Source: an uncultured Roseburia sp.
Lineage (GTDB): Bacteria; Bacillota_A; Clostridia; Lachnospirales; Lachnospiraceae
Direction of reading: 5' to 3'
Assembly (NCBI GenBank): GCA_900557275.1
Contig: USRX01000002.1
Span: 62,001 to 126,000 of the forward strand
DNA: 64,000 nt
The notes below the pieces were generated by a model. The model did not search any database, was not told the origin of the DNA, and worked only from the letters and a program-made list of their open reading frames with translations. Positions 50,842 to 59,962 of this stretch are shown here, piece by piece. Within the stretch, counting starts at the first letter, position 1; each line of letters begins with the position of its first letter. Made by a program: the position numbers and the translations under genes.

Positions 50842-52564
50842 TAAAGCAGGATTCAAACAGCTGATGTGGAACCGGAGAAACCTGTATCATTTTTTTGCCC
50901 GGTTTTTTCAGAAAGAGATTGATGAAGAATTTTACGAACAGTTAAAACATATAGAATTTCCGGCTGACTGTGAGGAAAATGCCCTGACGGAATTTCAGGA
51001 TGCTCTGCGTCGTCTGAATGAATATTTTGAATACGATGCCGGTGAGTCACTGGACGATCTGGCAGCAGATTATGCAAAGACGTTTCTTGGTGCGGGAAGT
51101 GCCCAGGCAGAAGCGGCATTTCCATATGAGTCTGTATACACCAGCCCGAAAAAGATTATGATGCAGGATGCCTGGAATCAGGTGTGCGAGATTTATGAAG
51201 CAAAGGGTATTGAGCGGAATGCGGAAGCCGGAGACCTTCTGGAAGATCACATTGCCATGGAAATGGAATTTATGGCATATCTGTGTGATGAGACCAGTCG
51301 TTATACAGAGACGCTTGCAGGTCTGGAAGAACAGAGAGAATTTCTGAACAAACATCTGCTGAACTGGGCGCCGGAGTTCTGTCTGGATATTAAATTCCAT
51401 GCGGATACAGAGTTTTACCGTATGGTTGGTCAGCTGACGACCGGATTTTTACAGCTGGACAGCTTCATCCTGGATCGGATGATCACGGAACGCAAATCCC
51501 GGATTGCCTGTTCAAAAAGTTACCGGATCAGCCGTGGATATATGAATGAGATCCTGCAGGAGCTGAAAAAAGAGTATCATATTTATGCACCGGTGCATGT
51601 GCATGACAGAGGTATGTGGGAGACGGATGGACTGATCCGCTATCAGGAGATTGAATCTGTAGATGAGATCGTCAACGATCAGCAGTCTGATTTTTCGCCA
51701 AAAGAAGTGATCTATCCGGTGGCGCAGACGATCTTTACCTTTGATGAGAACAGCTGTAAGGAGACCCGTTCCAATGACCCGAAGGGCATTATCATCTTCA
51801 TGCGTCCCTGTGATATCAATGGTCTGAAACGTCTGGACAATATGTTTCTGGCAAATGGCGGAATGAGTGATGTGTATTACAAAGCCATGCGGGATAAAGT
51901 CAAGATTTTTATGATGGAATGCGAGCGCAGCTGGGAAAACTGCTATTGCGTGTCTATGGGAACGAATCAGACAGAAAATTATAGCGTGGCATGGCAACTT
52001 CACGGCGATATGGTTCAACTGAAAATCAAAGATGCAGAATTTCTCGGATATTTTGAGTGGGCGGCAGAGTGCGAATACGAGCCGAATTTTATTACAGAAA
52101 ATGAGCGGAAAGTAAAAGTGCCGGATATCAAAAGCCCGGATATGCTCAAAGAAGTCTTTGCTCTGGATTTCTGGAAAACATATAATGATGAGTGCATCTC
52201 CTGTGGCGGATGCAACACGGTATGTCCGACCTGCAGCTGCTTTGATACAGTAGATTATCTGAATCAGGAGAACAGCCGCAAAGGCGAGCGGCGTCGAATC
52301 TGGTCCTCCTGCATGCTCCCGGACTTTTCCAAGACCGCAGGCGGAAATATTGCGCGGAAATTTCCGGAACAGATGATGCGTTTTAAGACGATGCACAAAG
52401 TTTACGATTACAATGCAAGATACGGTGGAAACGAGCATATGTGCGTAGGCTGCGGACGCTGCATTCAGCGCTGTCCGGAGAAGATATGTTTTGCAGATAC
52501 GATCAATACACTCAGTACAGAAGTAGACCGTATCAATGCGGAAAAGAAAGAAGAGGAGATTTGA
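50828..52564 (+). CDS. TorD-like chaperone fused to AsrA-like ferredoxin module
   Basis: This protein of about 578 residues seems to be a fusion. Residues 1-210 are helical and match TorD/DmsD-type chaperones, which help load molybdopterin enzymes (the TFLGAGSAQAEAAFPYESVYTS and DHIAMEMEFMAYL blocks are typical). Residues 215-575 match AsrA, the ferredoxin subunit of anaerobic sulfite reductase: FMRPCDINGLKRLD, CERSWENCYC, CISCGGCNTVCPTCSC and CVGCGRCIQRCP, two 4Fe-4S clusters. The start at 50828 has GGGGAGG and overlaps the previous gene. The fusion ties molybdoenzyme maturation to electron delivery. Confidence 0.8.
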   Translation: MNINNKAGFKQLMWNRRNLYHFFARFFQKEIDEEFYEQLKHIEFPADCEENALTEFQDALRRLNEYFEYDAGESLDDLAADYAKTFLGAGSAQAEAAFPYESVYTSPKKIMMQDAWNQVCEIYEAKGIERNAEAGDLLEDHIAMEMEFMAYLCDETSRYTETLAGLEEQREFLNKHLLNWAPEFCLDIKFHADTEFYRMVGQLTTGFLQLDSFILDRMITERKSRIACSKSYRISRGYMNEILQELKKEYHIYAPVHVHDRGMWETDGLIRYQEIESVDEIVNDQQSDFSPKEVIYPVAQTIFTFDENSCKETRSNDPKGIIIFMRPCDINGLKRLDNMFLANGGMSDVYYKAMRDKVKIFMMECERSWENCYCVSMGTNQTENYSVAWQLHGDMVQLKIKDAEFLGYFEWAAECEYEPNFITENERKVKVPDIKSPDMLKEVFALDFWKTYNDECISCGGCNTVCPTCSCFDTVDYLNQENSRKGERRRIWSSCMLPDFSKTAGGNIARKFPEQMMRFKTMHKVYDYNARYGGNEHMCVGCGRCIQRCPEKICFADTINTLSTEVDRINAEKKEEEI

Positions 52565-52565
52565 C

Positions 52566-53357
52566 ATGGATAATAATGTATTGGTTCCGAAACCACATAG
52601 AATCTTAAGTATGTTAAAACATACCAGCACGGAATGTACCTTCCGTGTTGCCTGTGACAACGAACCGGATTACGGACAGTTTTTCATGCTGTCCCTGCCG
52701 AAAGTCGGCGAGGCTCCTATTTCCGCCAGCGGAAAAGGCCCGGGATATGTTGAATTTACCATCCGAAATATCGGTCTTTTAACCCAGGCAATTTTTGATC
52801 TGGTGCCGGGAAATTCTATTTTCCTGAGAGGACCGTATGGCAACCATTTTCCGGTTAAACAGTTTGAAAACAAAGACCTGCTCATTATCAGCGGCGGTAC
52901 GGGAATGGCTCCGGTCATGACGATGATCAACCATTTTTACGATCATCCGGAAGTATGTAAATCCGTTCACATCATTTCAGGATTTAAAAATGCGGATGCG
53001 GTGCTGTTCCGTGACGAGATCGAGAAATTCAAACAGCGTTTCCACATGATTCCGACACTGGATAATGAGGAAAAAGAAGGCTTTGAGACAGGTATGGTAA
53101 CGGCGCATATCAACAAAGTGCCGATCCGTTCCTTTGATGATTACAATATCGTCATCGTAGGCCCGCCGGTCATGATGCGGTTTGCCGTAGCAGAGTGTAT
53201 TAAAAACGGAGCAGAGGAATCCAAGATTTGGGTGTCTTTTGAACGTAAGATGTGCTGTGGCGTGGGCAAATGCGGCCATTGCAAGATCAACGACACCTAT
53301 GTATGTCTGGAAGGGCCGGTATTTAACTATACGAAGGCAAAGAATTTGTTGGATTAG
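52566..53357 (+). CDS. AsrB-like FAD/NAD(P)H oxidoreductase
   Basis: This protein of about 263 residues matches AsrB, the NAD(P)H-oxidising flavin subunit of anaerobic sulfite reductase. An FAD-binding barrel (about 1-100, with RGPYGNHF) is followed by a nucleotide-binding domain (SGGTGMAPVMTMI near residue 108) and the C-terminal 2Fe-2S motif CCGVGKCGHCKINDTYVC. The ATG at 52566 is two bases after the previous stop, behind AGGAG. AsrC, the siroheme subunit that reduces sulfite, is absent. The subunit therefore probably passes NAD(P)H electrons through the AsrA module to the molybdoenzyme, or the reverse. Confidence 0.88.
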   Translation: MDNNVLVPKPHRILSMLKHTSTECTFRVACDNEPDYGQFFMLSLPKVGEAPISASGKGPGYVEFTIRNIGLLTQAIFDLVPGNSIFLRGPYGNHFPVKQFENKDLLIISGGTGMAPVMTMINHFYDHPEVCKSVHIISGFKNADAVLFRDEIEKFKQRFHMIPTLDNEEKEGFETGMVTAHINKVPIRSFDDYNIVIVGPPVMMRFAVAECIKNGAEESKIWVSFERKMCCGVGKCGHCKINDTYVCLEGPVFNYTKAKNLLD

Positions 53358-53785
53358 GAAATTTGGCAGTATTTTAATGCCAGTAATTGGATAAGTTTAC
53401 CGATACATAGTTGGAGTATCAGGAGAAATAGGTAAGCTTATTGGAATGTGTAAAATATATTCTCGGAATCTTCTGAATGTAGATTGTGCTAGTACATTAA
53501 AATCATAGCGGTGTAGATTTATCTGGAAATGTTTTAAGATAAAAGATTGTAAGACAGAAATATTATGTGAAAAAGAGAAAAGCGACAGGAGATGGATTTT
53601 ATTAGAGTAGAAGCTGATAAAAAAATCCATTTCCTGTCGTTTTTTACTATGTAAAGAGAGTATTTTAAAAATTTAGTGGTGTGATTTTTATAATGTCCGG
53701 CTATATCAGCTGTTATGAAACGAACGGATAAAGCCGGACAGAAGCACAGGAAATAGGAAGGTTGTGTTATAAGAAGACAGCTACA
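53358..53785. other. Convergent gap with terminators
   Basis: No gene is seen. It holds a bidirectional terminator at 53583-53645 and a further GC-rich inverted repeat, TGTCCGGCT with AGCCGGACA, at 53694-53740, lying after the minus-strand MATE gene. Confidence 0.5.
53583..53645. terminator. Bidirectional terminator after asrB
   Basis: CGACAGGAGATGGATTTT (53583-53600) pairs with AAAATCCATTTCCTGTCG (53622-53639) apart from one mismatch; T6 follows on the plus strand, and AAAAAG before the stem gives a T-run on the minus strand. Confidence 0.88.
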
Positions 53786-55114
53786 TCACTTAGCTACCGA
53801 CCTTTTATATAAAAACCATGCAATTACAGCTGTACTGAGCTCAGCAATCCAGAACCCGTGCCAGACTCCATTCGCCCCCATGATCCGGGTCAGGAGGAAG
53901 GCCACAGGAATGAGGATCAAAAAATACCGGAACAGGGAGATCCACAGGGATGGCGTTCCTTTGCCAAGTCCTTCCAGCGCACCGCAGGATACGACAGAGA
54001 CAGAAGATGCGATAAATCCGATGCTGATGATGTGCAGGGCGGTAATGCCAATCTGAATCGTTTCGGCCTGCGTGGTAAATAGTCCGATCAGCTGTGCCGG
54101 AAATGCCATGCACAGTACTGTGCCCAGTGCCATGATCGCCAGCACAAAGAGCAGGGATATGGAGTAGATGCTTTTCACACGCTTCATCTCTTTTGCACCG
54201 TAGTTATATCCCACCAGTGGACGGATGCCCTGGATGATGCCGTTTGCCGGCAGATAGAGAAATGTCTGCAGCTTGTAATAGACGCCAAGCACCAGAATAT
54301 ATGTCTGGGAGAAAGTGGCAAGGATGGCATTCAGTGTCGTGATCATCAGGGATGGCAGCAGCAGGTTCAGGGAAGCCGGGATGCCGATGGTATAGAGCCG
54401 CTTTGTCATACCGCCATTGAAATGAAAGCCCCGGAAAGAGACTTTCAGCGGAAGTGGACGGATACGTGCAATGATAAGATACATTACGAGACAGACCGCC
54501 TGCCCGATACCTGTGGCAAGTGCTGCTCCACGAATGCCCATGCGTGGGAAAAAGCTGATGCCGAAGATTAGCAACGGGTCCAGAATGATATTGGTAATGC
54601 ATCCCAGCAGCAGACTGATCATGGATACGGTCATCCGTCCTACTGCCTGAAAGACTTTTTCAAAATACAGTTCGACGCAGAGAATAATGGAAAAACCGAA
54701 TACGATATAGGAATATTGCAGTCCCATCCGGATGACATCGGCATCGTTAGTAAAAAGTTTCAGGAAGACAGGGATAAACAGTACACAGAATGCCGTGAGG
54801 ATGATACCGTGCAATACGCTGTAGAGAAAACCATGGGCAGCGGCATTGTTGGCATTCTCCTGTTCTTTTGCGCCCAGAAAATAAGCGATCACGGCATTGA
54901 TGCCTACGCCAAATCCGATGGCGATAGCGTTGACCAGATTCTGCATGGGAAAGACCAGAGACAGAGCCGTCATGGCATCCTCACTGATCTTTGCCACAAA
55001 ATAGCTGTCCACGATATTGTAAAGGGAATTGACCAGCATGGAGACGACCATGGGAAGCGCCATGCTGATGACCAGTTTAACCACTGGTTTTTCTTTCATG
55101 AAAGACTGATCCAT
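53786..55114 (-). CDS. MATE-family efflux transporter
   Basis: This protein of about 442 residues has 12 membrane spans and the two-lobed repeat of MATE exporters, which expel drugs or metabolites using sodium or proton gradients. MALPMVVSMLVNSLYNIVDSYFVAKI at the start and the IRGAALATGIGQAV segment near residue 190 are characteristic. The start at 55114 has GGAGGTT six bases upstream; the longer frame from 55171 runs through a terminator hairpin. Expression is likely attenuated in its leader, which carries a consensus promoter and an intrinsic terminator. Confidence 0.88.
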   Translation of the reverse strand: MDQSFMKEKPVVKLVISMALPMVVSMLVNSLYNIVDSYFVAKISEDAMTALSLVFPMQNLVNAIAIGFGVGINAVIAYFLGAKEQENANNAAAHGFLYSVLHGIILTAFCVLFIPVFLKLFTNDADVIRMGLQYSYIVFGFSIILCVELYFEKVFQAVGRMTVSMISLLLGCITNIILDPLLIFGISFFPRMGIRGAALATGIGQAVCLVMYLIIARIRPLPLKVSFRGFHFNGGMTKRLYTIGIPASLNLLLPSLMITTLNAILATFSQTYILVLGVYYKLQTFLYLPANGIIQGIRPLVGYNYGAKEMKRVKSIYSISLLFVLAIMALGTVLCMAFPAQLIGLFTTQAETIQIGITALHIISIGFIASSVSVVSCGALEGLGKGTPSLWISLFRYFLILIPVAFLLTRIMGANGVWHGFWIAELSTAVIAWFLYKRSVAK

Positions 55115-55147
55115 AAATGTAACCTCCGGGTAAATAATAAAAGAACA

Positions 55148-55188
55148 AAATAAAAAGCCACACAGGTACAATCCATACCTGTGTGGCG
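55148..55188 (-). terminator. Terminator inside the MATE leader (attenuator)
   Basis: On the minus strand GCCACACAGGTA and TACCTGTGTGGC form a perfect 12-bp stem followed by TTTTTATTTT, 30 bases before the MATE ribosome binding site and after its promoter. Such placement is typical of a riboswitch or attenuator expression platform. Confidence 0.7.
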
Positions 55189-55333
55189 AAAAATAGATGC
55201 TGGGAGATATTGAAAACCATTCCGTATCACATATCAGATGATGTGAAATGAAAATACGCTTTCGTCATATTCCATGACATCCAGAAAAATCCACGCTCAA
55301 AAAGAGTTTTGGAAATGATTCGGTTGAAAATCT
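55189..55333 (-). promoter_or_regulatory. Structured leader RNA of unknown class upstream of MATE
   Basis: Between the promoter and the leader terminator, the minus-strand RNA can form at least two hairpins: AATATG-ACGAAAG-CGTATT (about 55277-55257) and TCACAT-CATCTGAT-ATGTGA (about 55248-55228). I do not recognise a known riboswitch consensus (guanidine, purine, TPP, preQ1). It could be an undescribed sensor. Confidence 0.4.
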
Positions 55334-55339
55334 TAAAAA

Positions 55340-55368
55340 ATTATAGCAGTTGAAAGTTGACCTGTCAA
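55340..55368 (-). promoter_or_regulatory. Consensus promoter of the MATE gene
   Basis: On the minus strand TTGACA (55368-55363), 17 bases and TATAAT (55345-55340) form a perfect sigma-A promoter, giving a leader of about 215 bases. Confidence 0.8.
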
Positions 55369-55419
55369 CGCATAAAAACAATGGTGTGGGTACCGGGTCT
55401 GGATTTGTGAAAACAGACA

Positions 55420-55983
55420 TTATTTCAGCTTCAGCAGCCAGAACGTAGTACGATTCGTAGAGGAATCTTCGATATTTTCAGCGATCAGGTCCAGATTCCA
55501 GGAAGTGCCGGCATTTTTACTGCAAATGACAGCGGTGGTGTCAGGAAGCTCGCCTTTGGCAAGCCATTCGGCGCCGATAGCTGTGTCTTCAATCTCACGT
55601 TCTTTCAGAGAAGGATAGTCAGCTGCACGGGTATTTTTTGTCTGGGACAGTGCCTGTGGATGAGAAGCCACTTCGGTTAGATGTTCCATAGAAATATCGG
55701 CTGATTTTTTGAACAGGCAGTGATGGATCGGCAGGATGAAAGTATCCAGATGGTCATAGTCAACGTCCGTGAAACAGTCTACGAATTCGCCTACCGGTCC
55801 TGCGGTAGAATTTTCTACCCCAAGTACGCCGTAATCAATGTCGTTATTTTTTAATGCTTCTAAAATATTTTTTGCACAGACTAACGGAAGGTAGGAAACA
55901 TTTTCAAGATCAGACTGTTTTACCAGTTCATGCGCAGCTGCTTCGGAAAAACTTCCCGGGATTCCCATATATCCAATTTTCAT
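55420..55983 (-). CDS. pheA: Prephenate dehydratase, ACT-less short form
   Basis: This 187-residue protein covers the catalytic prephenate dehydratase fold, which makes phenylpyruvate for phenylalanine. IGYMGIPGSFSEAAAHEL is the N-terminal block, GVLGVENSTAGPVGEF the substrate loop, and EDSSTNRTTFWLL the position of the TRF catalytic motif; here the sequence is NRTTF rather than TRF. The usual C-terminal ACT domain that binds phenylalanine is missing, and no ACT remnant is seen downstream. Start follows AGGAGG 11 bases upstream. It stands alone. It may be feedback-insensitive, or not a true dehydratase. Confidence 0.75.
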   Translation of the reverse strand: MKIGYMGIPGSFSEAAAHELVKQSDLENVSYLPLVCAKNILEALKNNDIDYGVLGVENSTAGPVGEFVDCFTDVDYDHLDTFILPIHHCLFKKSADISMEHLTEVASHPQALSQTKNTRAADYPSLKEREIEDTAIGAEWLAKGELPDTTAVICSKNAGTSWNLDLIAENIEDSSTNRTTFWLLKLK

Positions 55984-56530
55984 AACTTAATTATCCTCCT
56001 GATTTTTCATATGTATGTTAGAAATCTTCTTTTGATAAATCTTTCTGGCTGTTTTTCTGATATACGGCTTCTGACTTTACATTGCACACGCCGTGTACAC
56101 TCTGCGAAAATGTCATTGCATATCAAAAGTATATCCCAGAAGTTTTTTAGAAGACTCTGTATTCAGAATTATTTTGTAAACAATCTTACATCCTTTTCAT
56201 TATACCTGAAATCCAAGGAAAATCCATACAATATATGAAAAATTTGCAAAATCCTGCAAAATATAAAATAAGGAAATGCATGGATAAGTATACTCAATTA
56301 AAAAAAACTGTGGTAAAATGAGCAGAAAGATAATTCCTATCAGAGAAATATGTAGAAACAGACTGGAGAAACGCAAGTGTGGACCGTAACGCAGCGTATC
56401 TCGTCAGTATGAGAAGAATAGAGAAAGGAAAATACTGTAAAACAAATAATAATGTTAATAGTGAAAAATTTTTACTAAAAGTAAATCACAGATTAACAAA
56501 TGATAAGTTTTCAGTAACGGAATAAGAAAC
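55984..56530. other. Divergent gap between pheA and an aminotransferase
   Basis: No gene or RNA is recognised in these 547 AT-rich bases. I looked for a T-box leader ahead of the aminotransferase and saw none. Confidence 0.4.
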
Positions 56531-57697
56531 ATGTTACATCTGAATCAGAAAATCGCAGGCCTGCAGCCTTCAAAATCAGTGACGTTGATGGAAAAAACGA
56601 AAGCAATGCAAAAGACAGATCCATCCATTGTCAATCTTACAGGCGGCGAGCCGGATTTTCCAACTCCGGAGAGAATCTGTAAAGAGGTACAACGTCAGCT
56701 GGAGGCTGGATTTACCCATTATACGGGTGGACCGGGAATCCCGGAATTGCGGGAAGCGATCGCAAGAAAATTACAGGAAGAAAACCATGCGCCATATCAG
56801 GCGTCTCAGGTTCTTGTTACTCCGGGTGCAAAATTCAGTGTATATCTTGCCGTTCAGGCGGTACTAAATCCGGGAGATGAAGCGATCTGGCTGACGCCGG
56901 GCTGGGTTTCTTATCCTTCTATTATAGAAGCGTCAGACGGTGTTCCGGTGGCAGTGCATCTGAAATGGGATGAAGATTACCGGATCACGATGGAGGCGCT
57001 GGAAGCTGCCACGACAGAAAAGACGCGGCTTCTGATCATCAATTATCCGAACAATCCTACTGGTAAGATCCTGACAGAAGTAGACCGGGAAGTGCTGGCT
57101 GCTTATATGCGAAAATATCCGGATGTAATTCTTCTGTCTGATGAGATCTATGAAAAGATCATTTATCCGGGATACGAGGTGGTCAGCATGGCATCTTATC
57201 CGGATCTGGCAGATCGTGTCATCATTGTAAATGGATTTTCAAAGAGCAGTGCCATGACTGGATGGAGACTGGGGTATCTCGCCTGCTCCGACGAAATTTT
57301 TAAAGTGGTCATGAAACTGTTTCAGCATACAATGAGTTGCACCAGCGGATTTTTACAGAAAGCGGCTGTAGTTGCGCTGGATTGTAAAGAAGAGACGGAG
57401 CAGATGCGACAGGAATATGAAAAACGCAGTCAGATTCTGTACAAAGGCATGAAAGACATTCCGCATGTGGAGATGCTCCCACCGGAAGGCGCATTTTATG
57501 CCTGGGTTAAGTTCGATCTCGGACTGGATAGTCAGCAGCTTTGTGATATGTTGCTGGAAAAAGCGAAGATCGCAGGCGTTCCGGGAATCGCGTATGGGGA
57601 AGAGGAGAAGATGTGCGTGCGTTTTTCCTATGCGGCAAGTGAAGAAAGTCTCAGACAGATGCTGGTCAATCTGAAACAGCTGATGGAACAGATGTAA
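56531..57697 (+). CDS. Class I aminotransferase, aspartate type
   Basis: This 388-residue pyridoxal phosphate enzyme has NLTGGEPDFPTP at the N-terminus, NYPNNPTGKIL near residue 175, SDEIYEKI near 200, the cofactor lysine in NGFSKSSAMTGWRLGY near 238 and the carboxylate-binding arginine in VRFSYA near 366. The order and sequences fit aspartate/aromatic aminotransferases of the AspC/PatA subgroup I-gamma. The adjacent divergent prephenate dehydratase makes a role in phenylalanine synthesis (phenylpyruvate transamination) attractive but unproven. The ribosome binding site is weak. Confidence 0.88.
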   Translation: MLHLNQKIAGLQPSKSVTLMEKTKAMQKTDPSIVNLTGGEPDFPTPERICKEVQRQLEAGFTHYTGGPGIPELREAIARKLQEENHAPYQASQVLVTPGAKFSVYLAVQAVLNPGDEAIWLTPGWVSYPSIIEASDGVPVAVHLKWDEDYRITMEALEAATTEKTRLLIINYPNNPTGKILTEVDREVLAAYMRKYPDVILLSDEIYEKIIYPGYEVVSMASYPDLADRVIIVNGFSKSSAMTGWRLGYLACSDEIFKVVMKLFQHTMSCTSGFLQKAAVVALDCKEETEQMRQEYEKRSQILYKGMKDIPHVEMLPPEGAFYAWVKFDLGLDSQQLCDMLLEKAKIAGVPGIAYGEEEKMCVRFSYAASEESLRQMLVNLKQLMEQM

Positions 57698-57698
57698 G

Positions 57699-57779
57699 AA
57701 AAAAGTGAAACCATATACAACAGAGGATTGTTTGTTGAAAATCAAATATTCATCTGAGGTATATGTGTTTCACTTTTTT
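57699..57779. terminator. Long terminator after the aminotransferase
   Basis: AAAAAAGTGAAACCATATAC pairs with GTATATGTGTTTCACTTTTTT, about 19 bp with one mismatch, giving T- and A-runs for use in both directions. Confidence 0.85.
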
Positions 57780-57883
57780 ACTTATCTTATTTAAATATAA
57801 CGATATAGTAATTACGAAAGGTATTACGGGGCATTGCTCGAAGGTGCAACAGACTTTTGAGTAACTGTAAACCTGAGAAATAT

Positions 57884-59497
57884 TTATAACGGGATACTCT
57901 CCAGCAGATGGCCCTCCAGATATTCCCCCATAAAGGTCATATATTTTTGCTCATATAAGACAAATGCATCGTTCTGCTGCTCCGGTGGCAGCCAGGAATG
58001 ATACGTCTGCAGTCGCTTCATCAGCATGTAGGATTTGATGATCAGCCCATCCATGATGTACTGGCGTTTGTCAGGATCAGGACAGCTCTCCGGCGACAGG
58101 GCAGTCAGCTGACGCTGCAGTGTATTCAGACGTCCGATCAGAATGAGCATTTCTTTGCGGGTGCGGATTGGGAATACAAAGTGGTTTGCAAGCAGGGTAA
58201 TGATGCCGCCAAGCACGGTATATCCAAGACGCTGCAGCAACATAATGCTGACCGAAGCATCCAGAGACTGCATGGCAAGTGCCGAACAGGTAATGTATAT
58301 AACAGTAACGCCATAGCTGTTGGATGCATAGATCATGAAGTTTGCCAGTGTCATGACAAGGAAACGTCCCGGCAGATCCTGGAAAAGCGAGAATAGAAGA
58401 AAACACAGGATGATGCCAAGCATCGTTCCGGTCACACGCTGGGAGATACGCTGTTTCGTAAATTCTGTTACTGGTATCATCATAAAAAATACGGAGATGA
58501 CGAGCCAATAGCTGTTTTCCCAGCTGGTCAGATAAGCGAAGGTCAGACATGGCGTTACCACAAGCACCAGCCGCATGGCAAAACGAAAACGAAACGCCTT
58601 TAAGGAAAGGGCATCGTTTTTAAAGTTCAGACGTTTGTAATCGGAAGTGGGGCGTGCCGTTTCAAATTGGCGGGAAAAACGATTGAGAATGGAGGAAATT
58701 TTTATATAATCTTCCATGTCAAAAGTTTTGGTGGTAAAATAATTGATAACCTGAAACAATGCCACATATCGGCAGTACCAGTTGATCTTGCCTGCCAGAC
58801 GTATGCTGGCGCGGTTGTAAGTGTAAATTTCATCGCAGATTTTCTTATTGATGACACAAAGCTCGTGATGAAGCTTTTGCAGAGCTTGCATATTGTATTT
58901 TCGGTAAGCGCTGAGCTGGGCTTCGCAGTTTGCCAGTCCTTCCAGGATATAGCCGCATACCGGATTGTGAGCTCCTTTTTTACGAAAGAGCACAATCACA
59001 AATGCAAGGACGATTCCGAGGGATGCGCTCAAAGCCAGCAGACGGATGCCAAGAGCCTGCAACGTATGTGCCGGAGCGATCTGGAAAAAAATGAGCGCCA
59101 TGCCGGCAGGAAAATAGTTGGTCGGATTGTATTCGTCGATCAGTGTGTATGCGAGCCAGAACAGGGCGACAGCATTGACGATGATGCAAAGGGGCAGGTT
59201 GATGACAGCCACAAATGCAAGCAAAGTCATGATTACATAGATCAGCCATGTTTTGCACATGCATTCATAATGATTGCTGATATTTCGGAAACGGAGAAAA
59301 GAAAGCGTGACAAATGGTGCAATCATCGTATTGTCCATTCCGAAACAAAAATAATTCAGAAAAAATACAAGTGTAACTACGATTGTTGGAAGGATCGCAG
59401 AAGCAAGGTTTGGTTTTAACAGTAACAGCTTTTCTTTCAGCTTTCGGATAAAAGCTTTTTCAGAAGCGCCGGAAGCAGATCTGGATGTATGGTTCAT
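57884..59497 (-). CDS. FUSC-family membrane protein (aromatic acid exporter-like)
   Basis: This 537-residue protein has an N-terminal block of about five to six membrane spans (residues 32-175), a soluble region of about 170 residues, a second set of spans (about 325-440) and a cytosolic tail. This duplicated membrane/soluble plan matches FUSC proteins such as YccS and AaeB-type aromatic carboxylic acid exporters. The start follows AAAAGGAG. Substrate is unknown. The neighbouring aromatic amino acid genes make an aromatic compound conceivable, but they are on other transcripts. Confidence 0.75.
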   Translation of the reverse strand: MNHTSRSASGASEKAFIRKLKEKLLLLKPNLASAILPTIVVTLVFFLNYFCFGMDNTMIAPFVTLSFLRFRNISNHYECMCKTWLIYVIMTLLAFVAVINLPLCIIVNAVALFWLAYTLIDEYNPTNYFPAGMALIFFQIAPAHTLQALGIRLLALSASLGIVLAFVIVLFRKKGAHNPVCGYILEGLANCEAQLSAYRKYNMQALQKLHHELCVINKKICDEIYTYNRASIRLAGKINWYCRYVALFQVINYFTTKTFDMEDYIKISSILNRFSRQFETARPTSDYKRLNFKNDALSLKAFRFRFAMRLVLVVTPCLTFAYLTSWENSYWLVISVFFMMIPVTEFTKQRISQRVTGTMLGIILCFLLFSLFQDLPGRFLVMTLANFMIYASNSYGVTVIYITCSALAMQSLDASVSIMLLQRLGYTVLGGIITLLANHFVFPIRTRKEMLILIGRLNTLQRQLTALSPESCPDPDKRQYIMDGLIIKSYMLMKRLQTYHSWLPPEQQNDAFVLYEQKYMTFMGEYLEGHLLESIPL

Positions 59498-59962
59498 AGG
59501 AACATCTCCTTTTAACAGATCATGTATTTTCAGTATCTTTCATCCGTTTGTTGACAGCGCTGTGGATATACAGCGTTTGCATTTTTTGATATACATGGTC
59601 GAAAACTTGGTTTGCTTAAAATAAGGTTAATAAAATGAAGACAAACCATAGAATAAAAGTATTGTATAGAAATAATATATATGTTTTAATAGATTTTAAT
59701 GAACGTATAAAAAGTTTAACTACATAAATTAAAATATAAAAGCAACATAAAAACGAATAAATAAAAAAGTATAGTGTAAAAAAATCCGCAGGACAAAGCG
59801 TTGCGGATGGCTGAAAAATCAGCCCTTATATTTATGATAGGCAGAAAAAAGCAGAAAAGCAAGTGATATTTTCTTAACATACTTTGGAAATGTTTTCCAT
59901 GGAACGCTTTTGGGGATAAAAATTCCACAAGTACACTATTTAGGAAGAAAGAAGGAAAAAAT
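59498..59962. other. Divergent gap between the FUSC gene and ispF
   Basis: No gene is seen in these 465 AT-rich bases apart from paired hairpins at 59784-59824. Confidence 0.4.
59784..59824. repeat. Two adjacent hairpins
   Basis: ATCCGCA...TGCGGAT (59784-59808) is directly followed by GGCTGA-AAAA-TCAGCC (59809-59824). On the minus strand, the first is followed by a T7 run, so it could terminate a minus-strand transcript ahead of the FUSC gene. Confidence 0.55.

Noticed and set aside
50759..53357. A complete anaerobic sulfite reductase operon (asrABC)
   Set aside because: AsrC, with its siroheme motif, is absent; a terminator follows asrB, and the genes overlap a molybdoenzyme operon instead.
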